DNA of 25,237 bases from HGM13233 sp900762805. Its GTDB lineage: Bacteria; Bacillota; Clostridia; Oscillospirales; Ruminococcaceae. Under the pieces are notes generated by a model. It searched no databases and had not been told where the DNA came from. It was given only the letters and a program-made list of their open reading frames with translations. The number at the start of each line of letters is the position of its first letter. The stretch's first letter is position 1. The position numbers were made by a program, and so were the translations under genes. Below are positions 12,511-20,733 of this stretch, piece by piece. Location: positions 1-25,237 of the forward strand of contig CALKMA010000035.1 of the NCBI GenBank assembly GCA_937993755.1, written 5' to 3'.

Positions 12511-14718
12511 ATGGATCTTCGCCTGAGCGGCACCGTCGAAGACATCACCTATAAAAATACCGAAAGCGGCTTCTGCGTGCTCGATCTCGATGCCGGCGGC
12601 GAGCTGGTCACTGTCGTCGGCGAGCTGGCCGATGTCTGCGAGGGCGAGACGCTGACTGTTTACGGCGAATACGTGACCCATCCCACCTACGGCCCGCAGT
12701 TCAAATGTACGGCCGCCGAACGGGTGCTGCCGCGCACCGCCTCTGCCATCCTCAAATACCTTTCGGGGCGTGCCATCCCCGGCATAGGCCCTGTCATTGC
12801 CAAGCGCATCGTCGAGATGTTCGGCGACAGCACTTTGGAGGTTATGGCCAAGACCCCGATGGAGCTGGCGAAGGTCAGGGGGATATCGACCGAGCGTGCG
12901 AAGGAGGTGGGTGCCGCCTTCAGCCGCATCTACGGGATGCGCGAGGTCATCACCCGCCTGTCGGCCGTCGGGCTGGATACATCGGACGCCATCGCGCTCT
13001 ACCGTGCGTTCGGCGCCGTCGCCCCTGACGTCATTGGGGACAACCCCTATCTGCTCTGCGGCCGCCCGCTCTATAAAGAGTGGGAGCTGGCCGACGGCAT
13101 GGCACGGTCAGCCGGCATGGCCGCCGACGCCGCCGACCGCATCACGGCCGGCTATGTTTATGTGCTGCGCCACAATCTGCAGAACGGCCACACCTGCATC
13201 CCGGCCGAAAAGCTCATCGACGTCGTGGCCAATTTTCTGCAGATCGACCGCGACCGGGCCGAGATCGCGCTCTATGATATCGCGGGGACCGGCGTGCTGC
13301 GCATCGCTCCGCTTTCGGGCGGTGATTTCGTCTTTTTATCCGACTGTTATTATAACGAAAAGTATATTTCCGAGCGAATTCGACTTCTCGGACAGCTCGA
13401 TTTCGAGCCGCCGGAGCAGATCGACCGCCTGATCGACGACTTTCAGACCAAGGCCGGCATCACCTACGCGCCCTATCAGCGCGAGGCCATCGCGGCGGCG
13501 CTGGGCAGCGGCGCTGTGATCATCACCGGCGGCCCCGGCACCGGCAAGACGACGACCGTCAACGGCATCATCGCCCTCTGCGAGCAGCAGGGCGACCGTG
13601 TGGGGCTGGCCGCGCCGACGGGGCGCGCCGCCAAGCGCATGAGCGAGCTGACCGGCAAGAAGGCCCGCACCATCCACCGGCTGCTTGAGGTCGATCATCA
13701 GGCGGGCGATGAGCTTCGCTTTATCCACAATGAGGACAATCCGCTGAATTTCGACGTCTGCGTCGTCGATGAGATGTCGATGGTTGACAGCGCGCTGTTC
13801 TGCTCACTGCTCAAGGGGCTGCGCCCGCAGTGCCGGCTGGTGCTGGTGGGCGACAACGACCAGCTGCCCGCCGTCGGCGCCGGCTGCGTGCTCAAGGACA
13901 TGATCGAAAGCGGCGCCGTACACACCGTCGAGCTGAGCACTATTTTCCGGCAGGCGGCCGAGAGCCTCATCGTCACCAACGCCCACCGCATCGTGGGGGG
14001 CGACCTGCCCGAACTCGACAGCCGCGACCGCGATTTTTTCTTCCTGCCCTGCGAAAAGGAAAAAGCCGCCGAGCTGGTGGCCTCGCTGGCCTGCCGCCGC
14101 CTGCCCAAGAGCTACGGCCTTGATCCGCTGACCGGCATTCAGGTGCTGACGCCCACCCGCATCGGGCTGCTGGGCACACAGTCGCTCAACGATGCCATCC
14201 GCGCCGTGCAGAACCCCAAGCGGGAGGGGCGGAACGAGATCCGCGTTATGGGCGCGACGCTGCGTGAGGGCGACAAGGTCATGCAGGTCAAGAACAATTA
14301 TGATATCGCCTACACCCGCTTTGACGGCGAGCAGGGCATGGGCGTTTTCAACGGCGATATCGGCGTCATCACCGACATCCGCTACAGTGACGAGACGCTG
14401 ATGGTGGAATTCGACGACCGCAAGGTCGAATATACCTTTGAGCAGGCCAAGCAGCTGGAGGCGGCCTATGCCATCACGGTCCATAAAAGCCAGGGCAGCG
14501 AGTATGACGCCGTTATCCTTGCGCTGGGCGACGTCAGCCGTCGGCTGTGCTACCGCAACCTGCTTTATACCGCCGTCACTCGTGCGCGGAGGATACTGGT
14601 CATTGTCGGCGACCGCTCGGTCATCGAGGGCATGGTGGCCAACGACCGCCGTTCGGGCCGCTATACCGGCCTGCGCGATTTTCTGGGGCAGAACGGCCCC
14701 TTTGAGCTGCTGAGGTGA
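12511..14718 (+). CDS. recD2: RecD2-type ATP-dependent DNA helicase
   Basis: The product has 735 residues. The N-terminal region (LSGTVEDITYKNTESGFCVL, then VVGELADVCEGETLTVYGEY) is the OB-like domain of RecD2, followed by the helix-hairpin-helix region (SGRAIPGIGPVIAKRIVEMF) that marks RecD2 and not RecD of RecBCD. Helicase motifs are complete: Walker A GGPGTGKTT (about 340), DE box CVVDEMSMVD (about 415-425), LVGDNDQLPAVGAG, and the C-terminal ITVHKSQGSEYD (about 654-665) with YTAVTRAR. Length and layout are normal. It unwinds DNA 5' to 3' and acts in replication-fork maintenance and repair without RecBC. The ribosome site is GAGAGG. The next gene starts 4 bp after its stop. Confidence 0.95.
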   Translation: MDLRLSGTVEDITYKNTESGFCVLDLDAGGELVTVVGELADVCEGETLTVYGEYVTHPTYGPQFKCTAAERVLPRTASAILKYLSGRAIPGIGPVIAKRIVEMFGDSTLEVMAKTPMELAKVRGISTERAKEVGAAFSRIYGMREVITRLSAVGLDTSDAIALYRAFGAVAPDVIGDNPYLLCGRPLYKEWELADGMARSAGMAADAADRITAGYVYVLRHNLQNGHTCIPAEKLIDVVANFLQIDRDRAEIALYDIAGTGVLRIAPLSGGDFVFLSDCYYNEKYISERIRLLGQLDFEPPEQIDRLIDDFQTKAGITYAPYQREAIAAALGSGAVIITGGPGTGKTTTVNGIIALCEQQGDRVGLAAPTGRAAKRMSELTGKKARTIHRLLEVDHQAGDELRFIHNEDNPLNFDVCVVDEMSMVDSALFCSLLKGLRPQCRLVLVGDNDQLPAVGAGCVLKDMIESGAVHTVELSTIFRQAAESLIVTNAHRIVGGDLPELDSRDRDFFFLPCEKEKAAELVASLACRRLPKSYGLDPLTGIQVLTPTRIGLLGTQSLNDAIRAVQNPKREGRNEIRVMGATLREGDKVMQVKNNYDIAYTRFDGEQGMGVFNGDIGVITDIRYSDETLMVEFDDRKVEYTFEQAKQLEAAYAITVHKSQGSEYDAVILALGDVSRRLCYRNLLYTAVTRARRILVIVGDRSVIEGMVANDRRSGRYTGLRDFLGQNGPFELLR

Positions 14719-14722
14719 TCTG

Positions 14723-15271
14723 ATGGGCGAGCTTCTGACAGTAAACGGCGCGGACTACCGCGTCAGCCGGCTGCTCGGCCGGGGCAAGGGCGGTTATTCC
14801 TACCTTGCCGCCGCGCCCGACGGCCGGCCGGTGGTGGTCAAGCAGCTGCACCACGAGCCGTGCAGCTATTATCAGTTCGGCGACAAATTCGCTGCCGAGC
14901 TGCACGACTATGAGCGGCTGGTTGCCGCCGGCGTGCCGGTGCCGCAGCTGCTGGCGGCCGAGCGCGGCACCGAGCGCATCGTAAAAGAATACATCGAGGG
15001 TCCGACAGTCTACGAGCGGCTGCTGGCCGGCACCGACGAGCCGTGGTATACCGGCTGGATGCGTGAGCTGAGCCGCAGGCTGGCGCGCATGGGGCTCAAT
15101 ATCGACTATTTCCCCACCAATTTCGTGCCGCGCGGCGAGCTTCTGGTTTATGTTGATTACGAGTGCAACGATTATATGGATCAGTGGAGCTTTGATAACT
15201 GGGGCGAGCAGTACTGGGCTCTGACGCCGGCCCTGCTGGCCCACGCCCGCGGGAAGGGCGATATCAGCTGA
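14723..15271 (+). CDS. Small protein-kinase-like protein
   Basis: The product has 182 residues, well short of a full kinase domain (about 250-280). It carries a glycine-rich loop (LLGRGKGGYSYLA) and a beta-3 lysine (PVVVKQLHHE), an alphaC-like helix (FGDKFAAELHDYERL), a hinge (RIVKEYIEGPTVYERLL), and a catalytic-loop-like GLNIDYFPTNFV followed by LVYVDYECN in the position of the metal-binding DFG. The C-terminal lobe stops soon after, so it resembles the compact bacterial YrzF/RIO/Bud32-like kinases. It starts 4 bp after recD2 and is probably co-translated with it. A role in signalling or small-molecule phosphorylation is inferred; the substrate is unknown. Confidence 0.65.
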   Translation: MGELLTVNGADYRVSRLLGRGKGGYSYLAAAPDGRPVVVKQLHHEPCSYYQFGDKFAAELHDYERLVAAGVPVPQLLAAERGTERIVKEYIEGPTVYERLLAGTDEPWYTGWMRELSRRLARMGLNIDYFPTNFVPRGELLVYVDYECNDYMDQWSFDNWGEQYWALTPALLAHARGKGDIS

Positions 15272-15360
15272 CGGCTGCGGGCGCGGCGCTTGGATATCCG
15301 GCAGAAAAACGGGCGGCTTTCCCCCGGTCGCTGCCCGTAAGACGGTAAAATGGGCAAAGG

Positions 15361-15386
15361 GCGTGACGAAGGTGGTCACGCTTTTT
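15361..15386 (+). terminator. Terminator after the recD2-kinase pair
   Basis: Perfect 7-bp arms GCGTGAC and GTCACGC around GAAGGTG are followed by TTTTT. It is about 90 nt after the kinase-like stop. Confidence 0.75.
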
Positions 15387-15461
15387 GCCGTGTCAGAGTA
15401 TGCATACAGAACTGCCCCGTATGGAAGTGCGCCCGCTTGCTCTTGCCCGATAAGCCGGGAG

Positions 15462-15719
15462 CTACCGGTTTGTGTTCGAGTTTCTTTTCCACAAAAGCCA
15501 GTCTTTATCCAGTACCGTTGAATGTGGTTTATTCATGATATCATCGCAGGGAAAACGGCTGCACTGGCCACAGAAAGCAAGCCCCTTTTCCGTTACACAA
15601 TCACGGGAGAAGCAATCGCCTTTTGTATGCTCTTCTATACACCCTCTGCAATTTCCCGCAAGATATGTAGGGCAAGCGCCACAATAGAAGCCGCACTTGC
15701 CAAGCAGTTTTGTATCCAC
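15462..15719 (-). CDS. Small cysteine-rich DUF3795-type protein
   Basis: The product has 85 residues from a GTG at 15719, with GGAG nine bases upstream. It has eight cysteines in the DUF3795 arrangement: LGKCGFYCGACPTYLAGNCR, then GCIEEHTKGDCFSRDCV and FCGQCSRFPCDDI, ending with VLDKDWLLWKR. The paired Cys spacing suggests metal or Fe-S binding, but the biochemical role of the family is unknown. It is AT-richer than its neighbours and stands alone on the minus strand between terminators, suggesting an independent, perhaps acquired, gene. The short C-terminus is normal for the small form of the family. Confidence 0.8.
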   Translation of the reverse strand: MDTKLLGKCGFYCGACPTYLAGNCRGCIEEHTKGDCFSRDCVTEKGLAFCGQCSRFPCDDIMNKPHSTVLDKDWLLWKRNSNTNR

Positions 15720-15762
15720 AATTCACATCTCCAAACGCCGATCAGTCGGTTGATTTGATTCC

Positions 15763-15791
15763 ATATTATCATATAACAGGGTAAACGGCAA
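15763..15791 (-). promoter_or_regulatory. Probable promoter of the DUF3795 gene
   Basis: On the minus strand TTGCCG (15791-15786) lies 17 bp from TAATAT (15768-15763), about 45 nt before the GTG start. It matches sigma-A boxes moderately. Confidence 0.45.
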
Positions 15792-15841
15792 GCACAGCTG
15801 CAGCGGAGCAAGCCGCTGCGGCTGTTCACCGTCTTATGAAC

Positions 15842-15865
15842 ACGGCCCTCCGCCGGCCGTTTTTT
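15842..15865 (+). terminator. Terminator upstream of pcrA
   Basis: ACGGCC and GGCCGT arms around CTCCGCC are followed by TTTTT. A second hairpin, GCAGCGG/CCGCTGC, lies at 15800-15819. They would insulate pcrA from upstream plus-strand transcription, although the nearest plus-strand gene already has a terminator at 15361. Confidence 0.6.
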
Positions 15866-15960
15866 GTGCGCCGGCCGGCGAAAAGAAGATGTGGGCGAGG
15901 ATTTTTCCGACCGCCCCGCCCGGCTTCGCCGATTGTCTGCCGGCAATTGGCCAAAAATCC

Positions 15961-15989
15961 TTGTGCAAAGCGGCAAGCTATGATAAAAT
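15961..15989 (+). promoter_or_regulatory. Promoter of the pcrA operon, very close to the start codon
   Basis: TTGTGC (15961-15966) lies 17 bp from TAAAAT (15984-15989). The start codon ATG is at 15999, only 9 nt after the -10 box, so the expected transcript begins within a few bases of the AUG. No ribosome site is visible in between (AAATAAGAT). Confidence 0.55.
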
Positions 15990-15998
15990 AAATAAGAT

Positions 15999-18347
15999 AT
16001 GGAACAGTCAACTTTTATCTCTTTAAGAAAACAGTATATTGAGCAGCGGTTTTCCAACCTCAACGAGATGCAGCGCAGGGCGGCGCTGCACACCGAGGGG
16101 CCGCTGCTGATCCTCGCCGGCGCCGGCTCCGGCAAGACGACAGTGGTCGTCAACCGCATTTCGGCACTGCTGCGCTTCGGCACCGCCTACCAGAGCGACC
16201 AGGCTTTTGGCCTGCAGGACGACGCCTTCACGGCCCGCCTTGCGGCGGCCGTCAGGGCCGACCGTGCGCTGACGGCTGAGGACGAGCGCCGGCTCAAGGT
16301 GGGCCATGTGCAGCCGTGGAACATCCTTGCCATCACCTTTACCAACAAGGCGGCCGGCGAGATGAAGGAGCGCATCGCCCGCACCGTGCCGGGCGGGGAG
16401 GACGTCCACGCCAGCACCTTTCATTCGGCCTGTGTGCGCATCCTGCGCCGCGATATCGACCGGCTGGGCTTTCCCAAGAGCTTCACCATCTACGATACCG
16501 ACGATTCCACCCGCATCCTCAAGCAGATCTACAAGGAAAACAACCTTGACGAAAAGCTGCTGCCGCTCAAGCCGATGCTCAGCTCCATTTCCCGCGTCAA
16601 GGATGAAATGCTCACCCCGGCGCAGTATGCGGCGCGCCCGCTCGATTTCCGTCAGAAGATGGTGGCCTCGGTCTACGCCGCCTACCAGCGCGCTCTCAAG
16701 TCCAACGGTGCGCTTGATTTCGACGATCTCATTTTTTACACCGTCCGCCTGTTCGAGGAATGCCCCGATGTGCTGGACTTCTACCATGACCGCTACCGCT
16801 ATATCATGGTGGACGAATACCAGGATACCAGCGTCGTGCAGTCGCGCCTCGTCAAGCTGCTGGGCGGCGAGAGCCGCAATGTCTGCGTCGTGGGCGACGA
16901 CGATCAGAGCATCTACCGCTTCCGCGGCGCCACCATTGAAAATATCCTCGGCTTTGAGCGCGATTTCCCCGGTGCGCAGGTCATCCGGCTGGAGCAGAAC
17001 TACCGCAGCACCGAAAACATTCTGGCGGCCGCCAATGATGTGATTTCCAATAACATCGGCCGCCGCGGCAAGACGCTGTGGACGGCCAAACATGGCGGCG
17101 CGCCCGTTACTGTCTATGAGGCGGGCGATGAACGGGATGAATCGGCCTACGTTGCCGGCAAGATCAACGAGGCCGTGCGCGAGGGCTGCCCGCTTGGCTC
17201 CTGTGCGGTGCTCTACCGCATGAACGCTCAGTCCGGCCCCATCGAGAATTATTTCGCGCGTGCCGGCATCCCCTACAAGGTCGTGGGCGGCACCCGCTTT
17301 TACGACCGCGCCGAGATCAAGGATATCCTCGCTTACATGAGCGTCGTCTGCAACCCGGCCGACGATCTGCGCCTGCGCCGCATCATCAACCGCCCCGCCC
17401 GCAAGATCGGCGAGGCCACTGTGGTCGAGCTGGAGCGCATTGCCGCCGGCCTTGGCTGCCCCATGCTGGAGGTGGCCGGTCATGCCGCCGATTATCCCTC
17501 TCTGGTCCGCGCTGTGCGGGCGCTGGACGGCTTCAGCGATATCATGAAGCGGCTGGAGCAGTCCTATGAGACGCAGACGCTGGCCGACTTTACCCGCGAC
17601 GTCATCACGCTGACCGGCTACGAGCAGTCGCTCACCGCGTTGGGCGACGAGGGCGAGACGCGGCTGCAGAACGTGCAGGAGCTGGTGTCGTCGGTCGCCG
17701 CCTACTGCGAGGAGGCCGAGGACCCCAATCTCAACGATTTTCTCGAACAGGTCGCACTCATTTCCGACCTTGACAGCTACGACAGCGAGGCTGACCGCGT
17801 TACTCTTATGACGCTGCACGCCGCCAAGGGGCTGGAGTTCGACAATGTATTTATTATCGGGCTGGAGGAGGGCATCTTCCCCAGCGAGCAGGCGCGCTTT
17901 GACCACGAGGCCATCGAGGAGGAGCGCCGGCTGATGTATGTCGGCATCACCCGTGCCCGCCGCCGTCTTTATCTCATCAGCGCCGCCGAGCGGATGCTGT
18001 TCGGGCAGACCCGCCGCTCGCGTCCCTCGCGCTTTCTCGACGAGATCATGAGTGAGCACAAGCAGACGCTGGCCCCGGCCGCCCCGCGCCCCGCTGCCCG
18101 TCCCGCGCCGGCCCGCCCCGTGCTGCCGCGCACCGCCGACCGCGGCGTCAGCGTCCACCGCCCCGCCCCTACCCAGCCGCGGCGCGACGAATACCGGCCG
18201 GGCGACCGCGTTCATCACAACGTTTTCGGCGACGGCACCGTGCTGTCCGCTGTCCCGATGGGCGGCGATGTGCTGCTGACCATCGATTTTGACGTCAAGG
18301 GACAGAAAAAGACCATGCGCAACTACGCACCCATGAATAAGATATAA
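15999..18347 (+). CDS. pcrA: PcrA/UvrD-type superfamily 1 DNA helicase
   Basis: The product has 782 residues. The N-terminus (LRKQYIEQRFSNLNEMQRRA) is the longer clostridial form before the Q motif. Walker A is AGAGSGKTT (40-48), motif Ia ITFTNKAAGEMKER, Walker B VDEYQDT (about 272), motif III VVGDDDQSIYRFRGA, motif IV LEQNYRSTENIL, motif V LMTLHAAKGLEFDNVFIIGL and motif VI LMYVGITRARRRLYL. An Ala/Pro-rich linker leads to the C-terminal tudor-like domain (YRPGDRVHHNVFGDGTVLSA), which binds RNA polymerase in PcrA. It unwinds DNA 3' to 5' in nucleotide excision repair and clears replication-transcription conflicts. It is the first gene of a seven-gene run with gaps of 1-26 bp or overlaps. The start lacks a ribosome site (see the promoter entry). 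Confidence 0.95.
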   Translation: MEQSTFISLRKQYIEQRFSNLNEMQRRAALHTEGPLLILAGAGSGKTTVVVNRISALLRFGTAYQSDQAFGLQDDAFTARLAAAVRADRALTAEDERRLKVGHVQPWNILAITFTNKAAGEMKERIARTVPGGEDVHASTFHSACVRILRRDIDRLGFPKSFTIYDTDDSTRILKQIYKENNLDEKLLPLKPMLSSISRVKDEMLTPAQYAARPLDFRQKMVASVYAAYQRALKSNGALDFDDLIFYTVRLFEECPDVLDFYHDRYRYIMVDEYQDTSVVQSRLVKLLGGESRNVCVVGDDDQSIYRFRGATIENILGFERDFPGAQVIRLEQNYRSTENILAAANDVISNNIGRRGKTLWTAKHGGAPVTVYEAGDERDESAYVAGKINEAVREGCPLGSCAVLYRMNAQSGPIENYFARAGIPYKVVGGTRFYDRAEIKDILAYMSVVCNPADDLRLRRIINRPARKIGEATVVELERIAAGLGCPMLEVAGHAADYPSLVRAVRALDGFSDIMKRLEQSYETQTLADFTRDVITLTGYEQSLTALGDEGETRLQNVQELVSSVAAYCEEAEDPNLNDFLEQVALISDLDSYDSEADRVTLMTLHAAKGLEFDNVFIIGLEEGIFPSEQARFDHEAIEEERRLMYVGITRARRRLYLISAAERMLFGQTRRSRPSRFLDEIMSEHKQTLAPAAPRPAARPAPARPVLPRTADRGVSVHRPAPTQPRRDEYRPGDRVHHNVFGDGTVLSAVPMGGDVLLTIDFDVKGQKKTMRNYAPMNKI

Positions 18348-18363
18348 GCAGGAGAGAAAAAAG

Positions 18364-19128
18364 ATGGTGAAAGTATATCTGTTGGCCCACACGCCGGAGC
18401 CGGAGCGTGTGGTGGCGAGCGCCGCCAAGCTGTGCTATTCGCGCACCGGTGTGGCGACGCTGCTGGAGGGGCTGACGCCCGAAAAGAGCGCCGAATTTCT
18501 GGAGATGCTGAGCGATCTCGGCCACAGCAGCCCCGTTGAGCACGCCAGCTTCACCTTTGGCATCGAGGGCGTTTCGCGCTCCTTCCTGGCGCAGATTACC
18601 CGCCACCGCATCGCCTCCTTTTCGGTGCAGAGCCAGCGGTATGTCGAATATGACGACCCGTCCTACGTCGTCCCGCCTGAGATCGCGGCCTGCCCGGAGG
18701 CGCTGGCCGTCTATGAGCAGGCGCTGCAGAGCTGCACTGACGCCTACCGCCGCATCACCGAGCTCCTCAACCGGAAATATGCCGGCGCGGAGGGCGGCGA
18801 GGCCGATAAGGCCCGGCAGCGCGCGCTCCGCAAAAAGAGCATCGAGGATGCCCGCTTTATCCTGCCCAACGCCTGCGAGACCAAGATGGTCGTGACCATG
18901 AACGCCCGCGAGCTGATGCATTTCTTTACGCTGCGCTGCTGCAGCCGCGCCCAGTGGGAGATCCGCGCCGTCGCCAATGAAATGCTGCGGCAGGCCAGCG
19001 CCGCCGCCCCGGCCCTGTTTTGCAGCGCCGGCCCCGCCTGTGTGCGCGGCGCCTGCAGCGAGGGGAAAATGAGCTGCGGCCGGGCCGCCGAGATGCGCGA
19101 ATTCTATAAGGAACTGAAGGAGCACTGA
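18364..19128 (+). CDS. thyX: Flavin-dependent thymidylate synthase
   Basis: The product has 254 residues behind CAGGAGAG. The ThyX motif is at residues 80-93 (RHRIASFSVQSQRY), the RHRxxSxxxxSxRY signature that binds FAD and dUMP. The catalytic/substrate segments SPVEHASFTFGI and NACETKMVVTMNARELMHFF with RCCSRAQWEIR are also present. It methylates dUMP to dTMP using methylene-tetrahydrofolate and NADPH-reduced FAD. No ThyA is visible in the window. The stop is 1 bp from the start of tmk, so the product and its next enzyme are made together. The C-terminus has a Cys-rich stretch (FCSAGPACVRGACSEGKMSC), usual in the clostridial subgroup. Confidence 0.95.
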   Translation: MVKVYLLAHTPEPERVVASAAKLCYSRTGVATLLEGLTPEKSAEFLEMLSDLGHSSPVEHASFTFGIEGVSRSFLAQITRHRIASFSVQSQRYVEYDDPSYVVPPEIAACPEALAVYEQALQSCTDAYRRITELLNRKYAGAEGGEADKARQRALRKKSIEDARFILPNACETKMVVTMNARELMHFFTLRCCSRAQWEIRAVANEMLRQASAAAPALFCSAGPACVRGACSEGKMSCGRAAEMREFYKELKEH

Positions 19129-19129
19129 T

Positions 19130-19804
19130 ATGAGCGGCCGGCTTGTTGTGATAGAGGGTCTGGACGGCTGCGGCAAGGCGACCCAGACACGCCTTCTTAC
19201 CGAAAAACTGAAAGAATGCCTGCCCGACGTCCGCACCGTCAGCTTTCCCCGCTATGACAGCGAATCCTCGGCGCTGGTGCGCGCCTATCTGGCCGGACAC
19301 TTCGGCAGCGATCCCGACGCCGTCAACTGCTACGCCGCCAGCTCCTTTTATTCGGCTGACCGCTATCTGAGTTATCTGGCCGACTGGGGCAGCTGGTATC
19401 AGGCCGGCGCGGTGCTGGTGTGCGATCGCTACACCACCTCCAACGCCGTCTTTCAGACACCGAAGCTCCCCGCAAGCGAGTGGGAGCGTTACCTTGACTG
19501 GCTGTATGATTTTGAATATGTCCGCCTCGGCCTTCCGAAGCCCGACGCCGTCATCCTGCTTGACCTGTCTGTCTCAACAGCCGAGCATATGATGGACGGC
19601 CGCTATGGGGGCGACAGCGAAAAGCGCGATATCCATGAGCGCGATCGCGGCTATCAGCAGCGCTGCCGTGAAGCGGCGCTGTACTGCGCGGCGCACGGCG
19701 GCTGGCAGGTCGTCGGCTGCACCGACGCTGCCGGCACGCTGCGGCCGGCCGAGGCTATCGGCGCCGACGTTTTTTCGGCCGTCAGCCGCCGGCTGGGGCT
19801 GTAA
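19130..19804 (+). CDS. tmk: Thymidylate kinase
   Basis: The product has 224 residues. The P-loop is EGLDGCGKATQ (residues 9-19), with the Ala after Lys seen in this clostridial branch. The DR-Y phosphate-binding region is VLVCDRYTTSNAVFQ. The LID segment DGRYGGDSEKRDIHERDRGYQ is lysine/arginine-rich. It phosphorylates dTMP, the product of ThyX, to dTDP. It lies 1 bp after thyX, with no ribosome site of its own apart from AAGGAG inside the thyX end, indicating coupling. Confidence 0.93.
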   Translation: MSGRLVVIEGLDGCGKATQTRLLTEKLKECLPDVRTVSFPRYDSESSALVRAYLAGHFGSDPDAVNCYAASSFYSADRYLSYLADWGSWYQAGAVLVCDRYTTSNAVFQTPKLPASEWERYLDWLYDFEYVRLGLPKPDAVILLDLSVSTAEHMMDGRYGGDSEKRDIHERDRGYQQRCREAALYCAAHGGWQVVGCTDAAGTLRPAEAIGADVFSAVSRRLGL

Positions 19805-19830
19805 GACCCAAAACCTCCCGAAAGGATCCT

Positions 19831-20733
19831 ATGAGTAAATTTCACATGATAACGATGGAGGATCAGGCGTGGCTGACGCCCATCCTCATGAACCAGACCA
19901 AACGGAGCTGTGAGTATTCGTTCGGCAATCTCTATACATGGCGCGATGTCAGCTGTGTCCACGTCCTGCCCTTTGAGGGCGGTGCGCTGGTGCGCTTCGA
20001 CTGCGATTACGCCTGTTATCTCTTTCCCATCGGCTGCGCCGACCTGCCCCGCGCCATTGAGGCCATCGAGGAGGACGCCGCCGTCACCGGCCACCGCTTT
20101 CTCATTGCCGTCTGCTCGGAGGAGGAATGCCGCGCCGTCGAGGCCGCCTTTCCCGGCGTCTATCGGCTTGAGGAGACGCCGGCCTACGGCGAATACATCT
20201 ACCGCTCGTCGGATCTGGCCGGGCTGGCCGGCAAGCACTACCATCAGAAGCGCAACTTTATCGCGCGCTTTGAGGCCGAATACCCCGACGCGCGCTTTGT
20301 GACGCTCACCGGCGCCGACGAGGCGCGTATGCTGGCCATGAACGAGGCGTGGTATGCCGAACGCACGGCCGGCACTCAGCCGCCCAAGAGCATCGTACAC
20401 GAGCATCTGGCTGTCATCGAGGCTATCCGGCACATGGAGCCGCTCGGCTTTTCGGCCGGCGGCATCGAGGTCGGGGGGCGTCTTATCGCCTTTTCTCTGG
20501 GAGAGCCTATCCAAAATGACACATTCTGCGTGCATATTGAGAAAGCGTTCACAAATTATGTCGGAAGCTATGCTATAATTAACAGGGAATTTGTCCGCGC
20601 CTTCGGCAAAGACTATCTCTATATCAACCGCGAGGACGCCGCCGGCATTGAGGGGCTGATAAAAGCCAAGCAGTCCTACTACCCGGTCGAGGTTACCCGC
20701 AAATTCGTCATCACGAGGAGAGAAAGCGCATGA
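19831..20733 (+). CDS. DUF2156 (phosphatidylglycerol lysyltransferase C-domain-like) protein
   Basis: The product has 300 residues. Typical DUF2156 features are the opening CEYSFGNLYTWRDV, the 'YIYRSSDLAGLAGKHYHQKR' stretch followed by NFIARFEAEYP, and the GNAT-like later part (GIEVGGRLIAFSLGEPIQND, AFTNYVGSYAIINREF, YLYINREDAAGIEGLIKAKQ). The family has two GNAT-type folds and is related to MprF and FemX aminoacyl transferases, but these soluble members have no proven substrate. The stop overlaps the following GNAT gene by 4 bp, so the two proteins probably work in one step or complex. The ribosome site is GAAAGGAT. Confidence 0.85.
   Translation: MSKFHMITMEDQAWLTPILMNQTKRSCEYSFGNLYTWRDVSCVHVLPFEGGALVRFDCDYACYLFPIGCADLPRAIEAIEEDAAVTGHRFLIAVCSEEECRAVEAAFPGVYRLEETPAYGEYIYRSSDLAGLAGKHYHQKRNFIARFEAEYPDARFVTLTGADEARMLAMNEAWYAERTAGTQPPKSIVHEHLAVIEAIRHMEPLGFSAGGIEVGGRLIAFSLGEPIQNDTFCVHIEKAFTNYVGSYAIINREFVRAFGKDYLYINREDAAGIEGLIKAKQSYYPVEVTRKFVITRRESA

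Noticed and set aside
16023..18428. An 801-residue open frame on the minus strand opposite pcrA
   Set aside because: Its composition (Gly, Ala, Asp, His, Gln-rich) is that of antisense GC-rich coding DNA, and pcrA on the other strand has all helicase motifs.
20574..20579. TATAAT inside the DUF2156 gene as a promoter for the GNAT gene
   Set aside because: No -35 box at suitable spacing (TTCACA would be about 20 bp away), and the two genes overlap by 4 bp, which argues for co-transcription.
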